Assembly (NCBI GenBank): GCA_026545765.1
Contig: CM048842.1
Span: 71,103,871-71,167,870, forward strand
Reading direction: 5' to 3'
DNA from: Plantago major
Lineage: Eukaryota; Streptophyta; Magnoliopsida; Lamiales; Plantaginaceae
DNA length: 64,000 nt
Both the position numbers and the translations under genes were made by a program. Below are positions 43,771-56,500 of the stretch, in pieces. The notes beneath the pieces are model-generated. The model was not told the DNA's origin, ran no database searches, and saw nothing but the letters and a program-made list of their open reading frames with translations. The number at the start of each line of letters is the position of its first letter. Within the stretch, counting starts at the first letter, position 1.

Positions 43771-44175
43771 TCAACTAAAAATGCTAGTTTCAGATCCACC
43801 AGCCCTAGTTTCAGATCCACCAGCCCTAGTTTCACAATGCTTTGAACCACTGCCCTCACCCACATACATTTTCCTACCACGACGAATGGAAAGAGGATCA
43901 ACATCCAAACAATCATCAGCAATCCCAACAACAATATCCATATCAACATATTTCAAACCATGAAGTTTACACAACCCAATCATATTGTTCAAATCATCAT
44001 CAGTAAAAACCAAATACCTTTTCTTCTCAACAACATAAAAAAACCTAGTGGAATCCAAATCCTTCAATCGAAATTTTGAAATTGAAATTTTCGATAAATC
44101 AGAGAAACGAAAATCAGATTCAATACCGAAAGCATGGCTGAGGCCATTAAACGTTAACGAAACCATGAAATCCAT
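43771..44175 (-). pseudogene. PB1-like N-terminal domain of a MULE transposase, truncated
   Basis: A 134-codon frame starts about 130 bp inside the right end. It begins MDFMVSLTFNGLSHAFG and has the pattern of the PB1-like N-terminal domain found in many plant Mutator transposases (YVVEKKRYLVFTDDDL, then MIGLCKLHGLKYVDMDIVV). After about 115 residues the coding sequence runs into the repeat field: the last residues (ETRAGGSETRAGGSETS) are encoded by TGAAACTAG-type repeats. The zinc, transposase and SWIM regions are missing. Confidence 0.7.
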
Positions 44176-44305
44176 GTTTCTGGTACGAAGATGAAATCAA
44201 AAGAAGAAAAACGGAGGAGAAAGAAAGCGAGAGAAACGAGATGTTGGTTGGTAGGGGGTTGGTATGTCCGTACGTACGTACGAACTTGGCGTGGAGTTTA
44301 AGAAA

Positions 44306-44398
44306 GTAGCGAGGGGTAGTTTCGGAATGGCCAAAGCGAAATTAGGGCTCAAAAAATAGACTGGCCCATATTTGTAATAGTTTTATTAAGCAGGCCTA
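44306..44398 (-). repeat. MULE right terminal inverted repeat
   Basis: Read on the minus strand it runs from the GGCCTGCTTAATAAAAC region through GAGCCCTAATTTCG to ACTACCCCTCGCTAC, aligning with the left end without large gaps. Confidence 0.8.
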
Positions 44399-44688
44399 AA
44401 ATGTAAGCCCAACCTGTAAAGTGGGTCTCTTTATGTACTTTTCTATTGTTTCTTTTTTCTTTATTTTTGTGATTTGGAAACCGCTACCGCTACTCTTTTG
44501 ATGCGAACTGCACGCCTGCAGATGATAATTTTCATCATATATTCCTAGTTAAAATCTGGTGGATCTGATTTGTGTTCATGTTCTCTGTCAAGTTCATAGT
44601 TGGTTAGAAGTTGGATTCTAGTTGCATTGTGAATTTTTTGCTCGACTTATGGTGTCATTTAGCATTTGATGTTACCTTGCTTACTAAT

Positions 44689-45329
44689 TGTGAATTTTTT
44701 TTTTGGGTTGTTTCGAAGATCCCAGGTTTTACAGGGACCGGTTTGAAAGTTTGAAACTTTTACAGGGACTTAATTTCAAAGGTTTCAGAAGTACAGGGAC
44801 CTGGTTGCAATATTGGAAGAGTTGTTGGTTTCCTATTCAAATAGGAAGAAGAAACGTAATATGAACGTGTTAAGTGGAAACACGTTTTTTCCCTCTTTCC
44901 TTATTCCGATAGTTTTCAGTCTCCTGTTCCAATTCTTTCCGTTGTTTCTTCTGTTCATGTTCTTGCCGCTATATATACAAGAAACAGAGCAATACAGGGC
45001 GATCTAATTACAAGCGATTCAAGAAAAAAAAATTCACCTTCTGTTTTCTTATGCTATTCTTCGTGTTTAGAATAGTGATTATTTTAAGCTGTAGTTGTGA
45101 GGATTGTGTAGTAGAATTCAAGGCATAATTCTGGGTCAATTTCTCTGTAACTTAGCTGAATTGAGGAAGGTTGTGGAGTAATAAAATTCATTGATTCTCC
45201 GTGGACGTAGATTGGATTTATTCAATCGAACCACGTTAAATTGTGTTTGTGTTTTATTGCTTTGGTTGGTGATTATATTTGTCAAGTAGTTGATTGGTTT
45301 TATTGCGATCTTGGTTCGAATACTTAACA
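44689..45329 (+). repeat. 5' LTR of Copia D (641 bp)
   Basis: It lacks about 134 bp present in the 3' LTR. The gap lies between ATTTCAA and AGGTTTC, and the 3' copy has CAA at both edges of the missing segment, which suggests a microhomology deletion. A possible TATA box (TATATATA) lies at 44970-44977. Confidence 0.94.
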
Positions 45330-45348
45330 AGTGGCGCCATCTATGGGA
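45330..45348 (+). promoter_or_regulatory. Primer binding site region of Copia D
   Basis: AGTGGCGCCATCTATGGGA follows the LTR directly and resembles the element A site. Confidence 0.65.
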
Positions 45349-45398
45349 AGAACAAGAAGGAGCTGTATTCGTTAATTGATTGCGGATTTTGATCAACT

Positions 45399-46025
45399 AT
45401 GGGTTCAACAAGGTTTGACATTGACAAGTTTACAGCTGGTGCAAACGATTTTGCACTGTGGAAGATCAAGATGGAGGCTATCTTGACTCAGCAAGGCGTG
45501 GAGATGGCATTGTTGCCTCGTAGCGAAGTTCCTGCAACAATTACAGACCATGAGTTAAAGCTTCTCTCAGGGAAGGCCAGAAGTATAATCATATTGAGTT
45601 TGGGTGATGAACCATTAAGGGAGGTTGCTAAGGAGAAAACTGCAGTTGATATGTGGAAGAAGCTAGAATCGTTGTATCAAACACGATCTTTAGCTAGGAG
45701 ATTATTTATGAAATCACAACTGTATTCTTACAGGATGAATCCAGATAGGAACATTCTTGAGCAACTGGCTATGTTCAACAAAACTCTAGATGAGATTGAT
45801 AGCATTGAAGATTCAAAGCTTCTGGATGAAGATAAAGCAATAATTTTGCTTAATTCTCTACCTAAGTCTTATGAGAGCATCAGGGATGCAATTGCATTCA
45901 CAGGCCAAAAGAAGGTTACATTGGAGGAAGTTCAATGTTTAATTAGGCATAAGGAGCAACAAAAGGAGACAGCTAAGGTGGAGGCATCTGGTGAGAGTCT
46001 CATGGTCAGGAACAATAACTACTAG
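45399..46025 (+). CDS. Copia D gag, 208 aa before a stop
   Basis: The frame begins MGSTRFDIDKFTAGANDFAL, closely related in layout to gag of element A, and has the UBN2-type gag core (LWKIKMEAILTQQGVEMALL; DKAIILLNSLPKSYE). It stops at TAG 46023-46025, shortly before the zinc knuckle. The knuckle itself follows in the same frame at about 46108-46150, but its last Cys is replaced by Tyr (CHHCKRPGHLKKNY), so nucleocapsid function would be lost too. Confidence 0.88.
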   Translation: MGSTRFDIDKFTAGANDFALWKIKMEAILTQQGVEMALLPRSEVPATITDHELKLLSGKARSIIILSLGDEPLREVAKEKTAVDMWKKLESLYQTRSLARRLFMKSQLYSYRMNPDRNILEQLAMFNKTLDEIDSIEDSKLLDEDKAIILLNSLPKSYESIRDAIAFTGQKKVTLEEVQCLIRHKEQQKETAKVEASGESLMVRNNNY

Positions 46026-48004
46026 CCTAAGTTTTCACCACAGTACCAGAAGAACAAGGGTAAAGCACCAGTTGGTGGTGGTTTTGCAAACAAGGAAACC
46101 AGGATTTGTCATCACTGTAAGAGACCTGGTCACCTAAAGAAAAATTATTTCTTGTTAAAGAGACAAAAGGAAAATGAAGGTGGAGGGAGTACTTCCCATA
46201 AGTTTGCAGGAAATATTGAGTATGATGGGGGATGTGTTAAATATCACATATGAGGTGATAAGTATCCCAGGAGGAATGTTAAATGTCACAGATCAAGCCA
46301 ACGATGAATGGGTTCTTGATTCTGGATGCACATTCCATATTTGTCCATATAAGGAGTGGTTTGCCAAGTTGGATGTTAGCTATGGAGGCACAGTTATGCT
46401 AGGGAATGATATGATATGCAACATTCAAGGTGTTGGTGACATAAAGCTCAGAATGGATGATGAATCTGTGAAGACACTCATAGGTGTTAATTAGGTATAT
46501 TCCTGAGCTCAGAAGAAATCTAATCTCTCTTAGTACATTAGAGCACAAAGGTTATAGATTTAGCTCAGAGAATGGTGTGCTTACTCTGTATAATAAAGAT
46601 GCATCTACTGTCATGAGTGGCATAAGGAGGAATAAGCTCTACTATATGAGGTGTAGAGTGATTATTGGTGAGTATATGTAGCTAGTATGGATGATACTGA
46701 GCTATGGCACAGGAGAATGGCACATGTAAGTGAGAAGGGGTTGATTGAGTTGCAGAAGAAGCAAGTATTTGATACAAGCAAGATTGAGAAGCTGAAAACC
46801 TGTGAGCAATGTATTATGGGAAAAGCTAAAAGAAATCCCTTCCCAACTGGTATACATACCAGTAGTGCTCCCCTAGATCACATACATGCAGATCTATGGG
46901 GAACTGCAAAAATGCAGACAAAAGGTGGAGGTAGATATTTCCTTTCACTGATAGATGACTACACTAAAAGAGTGTGGGTGTATGTGCTGAGAAACAAGAG
47001 TGATGCATTCTCTAGATTCAAAGAGTGGTGTGCAAAGGTTGAGCTGGAAAAGGTCTTGAAAGTTAAAGTTTTGAGAACTGATAATGGTTTAGAGTTCTTG
47101 TCAAAGGAATACAACAACTTCTGCATGGATAAAGGTATTAAGAGACGCAGAACTATACCTGGTACTCCTCAACAAAATGGTTTAGTCGAGAGGATGAATA
47201 GAACTCTTCTAGAGAGAACTAGATGCATCATGTTTCAAGCTGGAGTTCCTAAGTCCTTCTGGGGTGAAGCTGTAACTACTGTGTGTTACTTAATCAATAA
47301 AACTCCATCATCAGCCATACAGATGAAAACTACTATGAATTGTGGTATGGAGCTGTGAAGGAATACTCACACTTAAGAGTATTCAGTTGTTTAGCATATG
47401 TACATGTCAGGCAGGACAAACTTGAGCCAAGGGCATTAAAATGCATTTTCTTGGGCTATCCTAAGGGTGTGAAGGGATACAAGCTGTGGTGTATTGAGAA
47501 GAATGCTCAGAAGGTAGTTATTAGCAGGGATGTAATGTTTGAAGAAGATGTGTTCCCATACAAGAACATTGATCATCACTTGGAAACTGATATGAAGGAG
47601 TTTAAAGATTCTAAGATTGAGGTGGAGTTTATGAGAATCAATGATCAAGTTAAAGAAAACCATGAAGTAGTGAGTGATTCTCATGTTCAAGAAGATGCAA
47701 GTTATCAGCCTAACAACTCAACTGGAGTTGAAATATCACAAAGCTCCCCTGTAAAGAGTAATGCAGCACAGAGATCTCATACCAGGATTAATACTAGTCC
47801 AACTACCACAACTAGTATTTCTACACAGGAACAACAAGCTCCAGAAGTTACACAACCAGCTACTGAGAATAGAAACCACACGAGGAGGAATGTGGTACCA
47901 GTTACAGAAGAAATCAAAAACTTCCAGCTGACAAGAGATAGAGAGAGGAGACAGCCTAAACCTATCAATATTATGGTTTTAGCAACATGGTGGCATATTC
48001 ACTA
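46026..48004 (+). pseudogene. Copia D protease-integrase, broken
   Basis: Four open pieces follow each other in changing frames: 46174-46494 with protease Asp-Ser-Gly intact (WVLDSGCTFHICP), 46484-46681, 46687-47358 (integrase core with HADLW, RTDNG and NGLVERMNR around the DDE residues) and 47340-48005 (integrase C-terminus FLGYPKGVKGYKLW and a Ser/Thr/Gln-rich linker). Breaks are single stops or small shifts. Confidence 0.88.
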
Positions 48005-48061
48005 AGTACTTGTCATGATATTGAATATCAAGAGCCTCAAAATTTCACATAAGCAAGTACA

Positions 48062-48274
48062 GGAGTAAAGAAGTCTCTCTATGGATTAAAACAAAGCCCT
48101 AGGCAGTGGTACAGAAAGTTCAGTGAGTATATGGAAGAAATTGGTTTCATTAAATTTGCGTATGATAGCTGTGTGTACTTGAAGAAAGAGAATGTTGCAG
48201 ATATGTTAACAAAGGTTTTTAATCCAACTAAGTTCTTACATTGTTTGAATTTAGTTGGTGTCTCAAAGTGTTGA
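48062..48274 (+). pseudogene. Copia D remnant of reverse transcriptase fused to RNase H end
   Basis: A short segment encodes reverse transcriptase residues (KKSLYGLKQSPRQWYRKF to YDSCVYLKK) and is then joined directly to the last residues of RNase H (NVADMLTKVF). The region between, including the catalytic YVDD, is deleted. A second deletion separates it from the integrase linker (about 48005-48061). Confidence 0.85.
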
Positions 48275-48349
48275 GGGATGCCAGCACTGTATGCTGGAGC
48301 TATTGTCCATCAAAGGATGATAGTGATAAAGAGAAAGTGAGATGAATGA

Positions 48350-49158
<809 letters not shown>

Positions 49159-49618
49159 CTAATCTTATCAATGTTGCAAGTTGTTTTCACCTGGAAGGCT
49201 TTCACAGCTTATAACAGAAAAGTTCAACAATTGTAAATGGAAATAAACTAATGAGAGATGAAAAGCATGAACTGAAAACAGCCATCTTTGATATATAGCC
49301 CTGTAGAATGGGCAAGAAACTGGATCACAACATATAGATGAAAAGCAACAAGCATCACACTCATGTCTCACCTACAATTTCAAATGAAAATCAACCCTTC
49401 CACATTATTATAAATAAATAGTAACCTAAAAGAAAGTTTTAAGTGGACTAAACAACGGAAGTTGCAGCCTGAAATGTAAAAGAGGTGGAAACAGAGACCC
49501 CCTCTAGAAGAGAAAACAGCAGGAAGGGCGATTGTAAAATGACTTTCTCCTTTTTACAAGCGGAAGAATTACGAAGAATAGTAGAAATCGGCAGCAAGCA
49601 GCGCAGACGGATTCACGC
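49159..49618. other. Spacer between Copia D and the end of GS1
   Basis: It contains the target duplication and the probable 3' untranslated region of the glutamine synthetase gene (minus strand). No other feature. Confidence 0.55.
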
Positions 49619-52600
49619 TCAATTCTTGCCAAGAAGGGTGGTCTCTGCAATCATGGAGGTAACAATGTATGGGTCCATGTTAGAAGCAGGCCTCCTGTCC
49701 TCAAAGTATCCCTTGCCTTCTTTCTCGGTGTCTCTTCCCACACGGATGGATGCTCCACGGTTAGCAACACCCTGCACAATGTCATTAGAAATTAATGTCA
49801 ATAAAAGTTTTAAGGTATTGTTTACTTTACTAGCACCAGCTGGAAGAGGATATGAAACAAATCAAATTTATTTTACCCATTTGAAGGTGTTGATGTCAGC
49901 AGTTTCATGCTTTCCAGTAAGACGACGCTCGTTGCCCTCACCATAGGCGGCAATATGTTCCTTATGTTTGTTGCCAAGCTTCTCGATAGCCTTCTTGATG
50001 ATTTCATAGCCTCCCTCGTGCCTCATAGACTTGGTGCTACAATGACATTCGTTCAGAAAATTTTAGCAACATAGTATTATTATGATGTAAATATCAAAAA
50101 ACTAGCACCATAGTATTATAGGTGATGATGAATTAGTTATGCAAGTATGTCACCTGTAGTTGGTGTGAGCACCAGCTCCGTTCCAGTCACCCTGGATGGG
50201 CTTGGGGTCGAATGACAGCACGACTCCAGCCAACTCAGTGATCCTCTATACAATGGTAGAAGAATGTAATTATGTGAGCACACTTCTTTAAAGGCAAACG
50301 CAGTTCTACATTTATACATAGTACTGATAAGTATAGAACCCATTACCGACAAATCATTACCTCCAATATGTAACGAGCAATCCACACCTCATCGCCTGCT
50401 GAGATTCCAACAGAAGGTCCAACTTGGAATTCCCACTGGAAATATCATAAACTCAAATATTTAGCCAAAAAGAAAATGGGTTATCGTTTATGAAGGGGTG
50501 TAAGGAGCAACTCTACCTGTCCAGGCATCACTTCTCCGTTGATACCACTAATGTTGACCCCAGCGTAAAGGCATGCCTTGTAATGGGCATCAACAATATC
50601 ACGTCCAAAAGCTTTGTCAGCTCCAATTCCACAGTAGTATGGGCCCTGGCCACAATAGATTAAAAACATCATCAATATTGATATAGAGTATGGTGAACAT
50701 ATAGAAAAGCTGGAAAGATTTTTGCACTATCCATGATAAAAAAAAAAGATAATGGCAACCACCAACTTAAAAATGTAGCATCAATTTGAATATAGAAGTA
50801 AATTAGCCATTTGTCTCAAGGATAGTTGAAACTGGGCCTAAAGCTCAAACGAACGAGGAAAACCAAACATAGTAAGAAAATAAGAGATGAGAAACGGTCT
50901 ATTAGCCATCATCATACCTGAGGTCCAGGGTAACCTCCTTGGGGCCAGCCAACCGGCCACTTGACATCCTTTTGCAAGAGAGTGTATTCTTGCTCAATGC
51001 CAAACCTATAACCGTAGAAAGGATGAATTTAGTGAAAAAATATTATCTAGGTCAAACAACTAAACAAGTTCAATTCCATGAGTGGATGAAATTCTGCTGT
51101 TTAATACCATGTCTCTTCTTTGGCCACATCAGGATGGCTGAAAACCTTGGCAGCTGCATGCCTCTTGTTTGTTGGGATTGGCTCACCAGCTGGAGTGTAA
51201 GCATCACACATGACCTGCAAGAAAATATGAAAAAATTTAAGGAAAAAGAAACGAAAGACTATATTACATAGAAAACACCCTTCCATGCCAAGTAAGGTAC
51301 CAAGATGTTGTCGCCCCTCCTGAATGGATCCTTGAAAATTGCTTGGGGACTGTTGGAATAGAATAACAAAATTGAATTAGTCTTTGCTCACTTAATCTCA
51401 TATACAACTAATAGAAGGAAAGACGACATTAAAATGAGTAGACAACTTACTATAGGATCACTTCACTGTCTTCTCCAGGAGCTTGTCCAGTGCTAGACCC
51501 ATCATAGTTCCACTTGGGGAGCTTCGAAGGATCAGTCACTGGTCCCTCAAGAGTCTGTAAAACCAGACATTATAACCATCAGTACAGAAACAAAACAAGT
51601 AACTACAACGATGGCGTAAATGGATAGTTAATTACCCTTGCTTTACTCCTTAGGTCGATACCAGAACCACCAATCCTGTCCATAGATACATATGTAAGCA
51701 AATCAGCAATGTTCTTAGTACCAATCAAGTAAAAATAACACAGGTCAAACATCGAAAAACAAAAGTATTTCAATCTTAAAATTATGATACCGATTTTCGC
51801 AATTCCATTGTGTTGTACACCATGAATAAAGATGCAGTCTTTAAATATCTAGTGAGTCACATTACATAAGCAAACTCTAATTCGGCTACAGTTTTCACTT
51901 TTCACAAGAAAAATACTATCTTTCACGTTGAAAAATCGTAAACCATATAGATTTTATTATTGTAGAAGGTACCACTTCGATTCAATTCGATGTATGCACA
52001 TTCAAGGCAGAGAGGCTAAAGTGAAAAATTGAAAAGAAAAAAAAAAAAAAACTATATATGAATATTTCGGATGGATCCCTCTTTGAGATAAAAAGATCTA
52101 CTTTTGGAACTAAAGAGACTATTGAATTAGAACAGACATTAGACATGTCCTTATCTATCTTCGCAGGTTATATTAACTTCAGACTTTATCGAACAAGATA
52201 TGGACGATTATGAACGCTTAAGATTCGCTAATCGCAATAAGTCCACATTAAGCATAATTTGTCTTGGAAAAGAAGAAAAAAAGAATCCACCTTTAGCACA
52301 AGTTGAATTCACACATGGATGGAAAGCGGAAATAAAAAAGCAAACTTTTGACGACAGTTTCAAGTCTAGACGTTAGAATCAGTGAATCTAAGTAAATTGG
52401 CTGTCTTAGACTCTTAGTGAACTCTGAATCAGATTAAAGCTGAAAAACTAGTCAAACAGAGAAAAAGCTTCAAGCTTTCAAGAAAAGGCCATCCAAATCG
52501 CCTAAGTATGACAAAACATGGAGGTTTCAGAGCAAAGATCAAACAAGAAAACACCAAAGATATCACAAAAAAGATATGATCAGTATGAAAGAAGCAGAGC

Positions 52601-52715
52601 ATGTAGGAAAAAGAGAAGTGGAAGCAAATCAAACTGACCAAACATATTCAGCAATGATCTTCTTAGTTGAATGAGTGAGGTCAAGGTTGATGAGATCTGT
52701 GATCAAAGAAGACAT
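49619..52715 (-). CDS. GLN1: Cytosolic glutamine synthetase (GS1), 357 aa
   Basis: Eleven exons in transcript order: 52639-52715, 51636-51675, 51451-51554, 51301-51349, 51108-51214, 50918-51005, 50517-50645, 50361-50435, 50154-50245, 49877-50036 and 49619-49771 (1074 bp, in frame). The enzyme joins ammonium to glutamate using ATP, giving glutamine, in the cytosol. Family signatures: [36 protein letters not shown], the ATP-binding block around [13 protein letters not shown], and [32 protein letters not shown] (here cited by parts: [21 protein letters not shown]). The length matches plant GS1 and there is no transit peptide, which excludes the plastid isoform. All catalytic blocks are intact. 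The extreme C-terminus (TLLGKN) differs from the common Trp-Lys-Pro ending. Confidence 0.96.
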
Positions 52716-53126
52716 TGTTGGTGTTGTTTGGTGAAGATAATTTTTCTTGGTTCTTGTATCTAGGGAAGTACAATGATTTGATTTTCTTTTCTAGTGGGTG
52801 AATGAATAATAAGATGAGAAAAACAGAAGTGTATTTATAATGGAGAGCTGACACAGGTTCACATAATTCTGCCTCTATACTTTGCCGCATTCAAAATACT
52901 GCAATAAGTATCTATTCTATTCGTATTGTTTTTTCTATTTCTTTATAGTACATATTATTAAAAAAGTATTAGATGATACTTGTATTATTGAAATACCTGA
53001 GAGATATTGATATTTTTAATTATATGTATAATGTATCAAATAATATCAATAATGTTTTATAAGTGAATATCTTATATCAATATTATGTATATGTATATCA
53101 TCGATATTCTTAGTAAATCCTCTAAG
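52716..53126. other. GS1 leader and promoter region
   Basis: Upstream of the GS1 start on the minus strand. It is AT-rich, with TATTTATAATGGAG (complement side) near 52830 as a possible core promoter. Then follow ATATTGATAT-like repeats. Confidence 0.4.
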
Positions 53127-53530
53127 TGTTGTTTGGGAAGCGATTAAAATGAATAGGTTTTAGTTTGGTTTTAACCGTCAATAGTAACTGAATTATAATT
53201 GAGTTTTGAAAATTTGTGTTTGAGATGAAATTAAAGTTTTATAGGTTTTATAAGGTTGTTATATAGGGTATGTAAGAGTGAAGTAATGTGTGTAAGAGTT
53301 TTTGAGATTATTTGGTTGGTTTTAATGTTATTTGATTAATTTAAAGTTGTTATAATAAATGGAAAAAATAAAGTGAGAGAAAAATATTAGGTATAAAGAT
53401 AAAATTTAATTGAATTATGAATAGTTGGGGAGTAAAAATGGTTACTGTTCAACGCAATTAAAACTGCCTGGCAAAGAGGATGAAAATGATAACTCGATTA
53501 AAACCGGGTTTTAGCCGCTACACAAACAGA
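53127..53530. mobile_element. hAT-like MITE, about 400 bp
   Basis: TGTTTGGGAAGCGATTAAAA at 53130 pairs with the complement of the right end (TGTTTGTGTAGCGGCTAAAA, ending 53528), a 20-bp terminal inverted repeat with four or five mismatches. The interior is AT-rich and non-coding. Possible 8-bp flanks (CCTCTAAG / TTCTAATA) agree only in part, so the hAT assignment is tentative. Confidence 0.55.
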
Positions 53531-56500
53531 TTCTAATATTTTTTGATATAATTGTAATGTTTGTTCGTCTTTCTTAGTCTCTCTATAAGACCGTCTCTCA
53601 TGAGGTTACTCATTATTATTATATATATATATATATATAATATTGGCAACTTTCATAGAGTACTTTTTACTTTTCTACTTCTTTAAAGTTCTTTGAATTT
53701 CCATTGGTATTTATTGTCATCTTCTTGGTTTTTTCTTTCTCAAATTCTTTTTCCATTGGAGGGAAGGGGCGACTTTACCGGTTTCTTTTACTTTTTTCAA
53801 CCCCGTGTCGCCAGGCTTAGCACTAGCATGTAAAAATAATTGTCACATGATAATTATGTTTTGGTTACCGTCCCATTAACAACTTTTTAGACCGCAGTCT
53901 TATCCTCCTACCCTAAGGATCAAGCATATGGCACGATCTAATTCTTTATACTAATTTATGATAAGACATTCTTATGATTTAAGAAAATTAGATCTTTTTC
54001 AAGACTTGCTATTCAGGTATTGTAAGTTTTTTAATTGGTGTGATGTCATTATAATTGATTTACATTATTCGGAAATCGGAATGAATTTAACAATTTTTTT
54101 TTTAAAGTGAAAAAATAAAATGAAATGAAAACGGAAGTTTGAAGAAATGATAAGAGAAAAAAATTGGATTTTAACGGTTGGAGAGGGTTTGACGTGAGTG
54201 AAACAATGACATAAATGATAGAGGGGGTTTGAACTACGAACCGTTGGAGATGATTTAAAGTTGACAACTTATAGTAATTTTTGTTACAAATTGTTCTTAA
54301 AATAGACTTAAAAAGTACTTATAAAATAAAGTTATATTATGCAAATATATTTGATTCATTTTCATAATATATCATTTTATTATATTTTGTTATGTAATGT
54401 GGTAGTAACATCTTATATTAAAAATGAGAGTACTATATTCTAGTGGTATGTTAAACAAACATTACTTGTTTTAGTAGTTTTTTTAAAGTTCCCATGAATA
54501 ACAAATGTATGTAATACACATAGGAAGTAATTTGTTCAATCGATCAAAGACTTCTACACTCAAGTCAAGCAGTACTAGTAGATACCATAAAACAAAACGA
54601 ACAAAACTTGTATTCCAATGAACAGGGATTTAGAGATAAGATGTAATCTTGCGCAACAAAAATCTTGCTCATTTGTGTGGAACTCAATCTATCATAAAGC
54701 TATTTATCGAATAAGATGTTTTTATTATTTTCAGATAATAAACCTTGTTTGACCAATCATATGTGCCACTCCATGTTGTAACGTGACTTCCGACCTCTTA
54801 TGTGTCACAACTTAAATTGGTGAGGCTATAGATGACATCCACAGTTTATTAATTTAATATTATCTGCTTTGGTATTGAGTATTCAAAGGTACCTGAAATT
54901 GCACTAAATGTTTCATGCAATGTAAGTGTGGTTGTATACTGTACATGGTACATCCGACTTGATGGAACCCATAAATCCTCAAAGCATCAGATTGCTAAGA
55001 AGTCTCCATAATTCAACTATCCTGCTCATATTCACTATAACCATTCACATTCGTACTAGAGAGCAAATCACAAATAACCACTAAAGCCTACTAGATTACT
55101 AGTACTAACTCGACATGGCTCTATAACCTTATAAAACGGCCGTGATCTCCTTGCGGACACTCTCTACGTAAACATGTCTATTCGAATATATTTTCAACAT
55201 TCTAAACGAATTGGGTTACGACATATTCATAATTAATTAATAGTACACCCCTTATCTAAACCTGGTGGGCTAAGCCAAACCTATAAAATAATCTAGAAAA
55301 CTATTGTTGGTCATAAGCCTCGGGTTAGAACATAACAAAATAACCTATTAATTATTAGCCCAGCTAATAAGATAGATATGAAATATAATAAATAATATTG
55401 AAAATAAAGATGATTAAGTACGAGTTCCATCACGACCACATCCACACAGCAGTATCATTCAATATGGCATCGGGGTATTATACTACATAAACTTTATATC
55501 AGTGAAGCTCTATGAGATAATTATACTGCATATTCTCGATCCTTGAATATTCCGATACATTGAATTTGCATTTGGACCAATGATATAGAATCCATATTTT
55601 GTTGAAAATTTGAAATAGACAGGTCAATGATTAACCACAGGCCACAAATAATAATAATAATATTATTATCATCAGTATCCAACCATTAATCTATCGATGC
55701 TCGAACCTTGGGGCCGGAATGATAAACTGGTTTTTGGGATGATACATGTCATTTTCCTCTCCATTTTTCGTCACTCGTGTACACACCTAGTACTTTCCAA
55801 TGACTCGTTATAATCCTAAAATTGTTCCAGAGTTTAATGCATGAATTTCTGAAAAGAGATTGCACCCCTTCTAATATGAGTAGCGTTTCTTTGAAACTTT
55901 GAAGCGTCACACTTATTATTAATATAGATATTTTAATTCACAACATAGATATTTTTATTAACAATATACATTAACATCTAAATAAATTATATAGAGACGG
56001 TGTCCTAGAATAATTACTCTATTACTATTACTATAATTATTATTATTATTATTATTATTATTAAAAACTTACTCTAGGAAACAAATTTGTGCAAATCGTA
56101 TCTAGATGAATTCAAATTGTATGGCAAATCCATATGCAGATGATTAGAAAGTCACTTGTAGCATGCCAGAAAGTCGAGGTTCAAGTGCTACGTTTGTCGG
56201 AAAGACTTAATTAGGCGTCACGCGTTATTGTTTAACTTATTAGTCCTGAAAAGTGATTTGTACATCCGGAGTAACAATCGATCTGAGTACCATATTTTTG
56301 ATGATTTTTTTTTTTTTTTAATATATCAATATTATAATCATATCACATTAAATCAATTAATATATTACTCGACATATCAATCATTACGAATGCATAAGCT
56401 ATCATAACTACTACAATACAGTAGAACATAATCCGCACTTGACGAGACTTTGACACATAACATATAACCACCTCAGTCTAACCAATTGAGTTTGGCCTCA

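Larger units (their letters stand above)
41583..44398. mobile_element. Mutator-like element (MULE) with TIRs and internal arrays
   Basis: Imperfect terminal inverted repeats of about 80-90 bp bound the element: the left end around 41583-41675 and the right end around 44306-44398 (reverse complement) share ACAAATA, GAGCCCTAA and ACTACCCCTCGC in the same order. Inside are a short ATG exon at the left, four kinds of tandem or direct repeats, and a PB1-like transposase N-terminus at the right, reading inward. No transposase catalytic domain is present, so the element is non-autonomous. No clear 9-bp target duplication was found, so the exact ends are uncertain. Confidence 0.82.
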
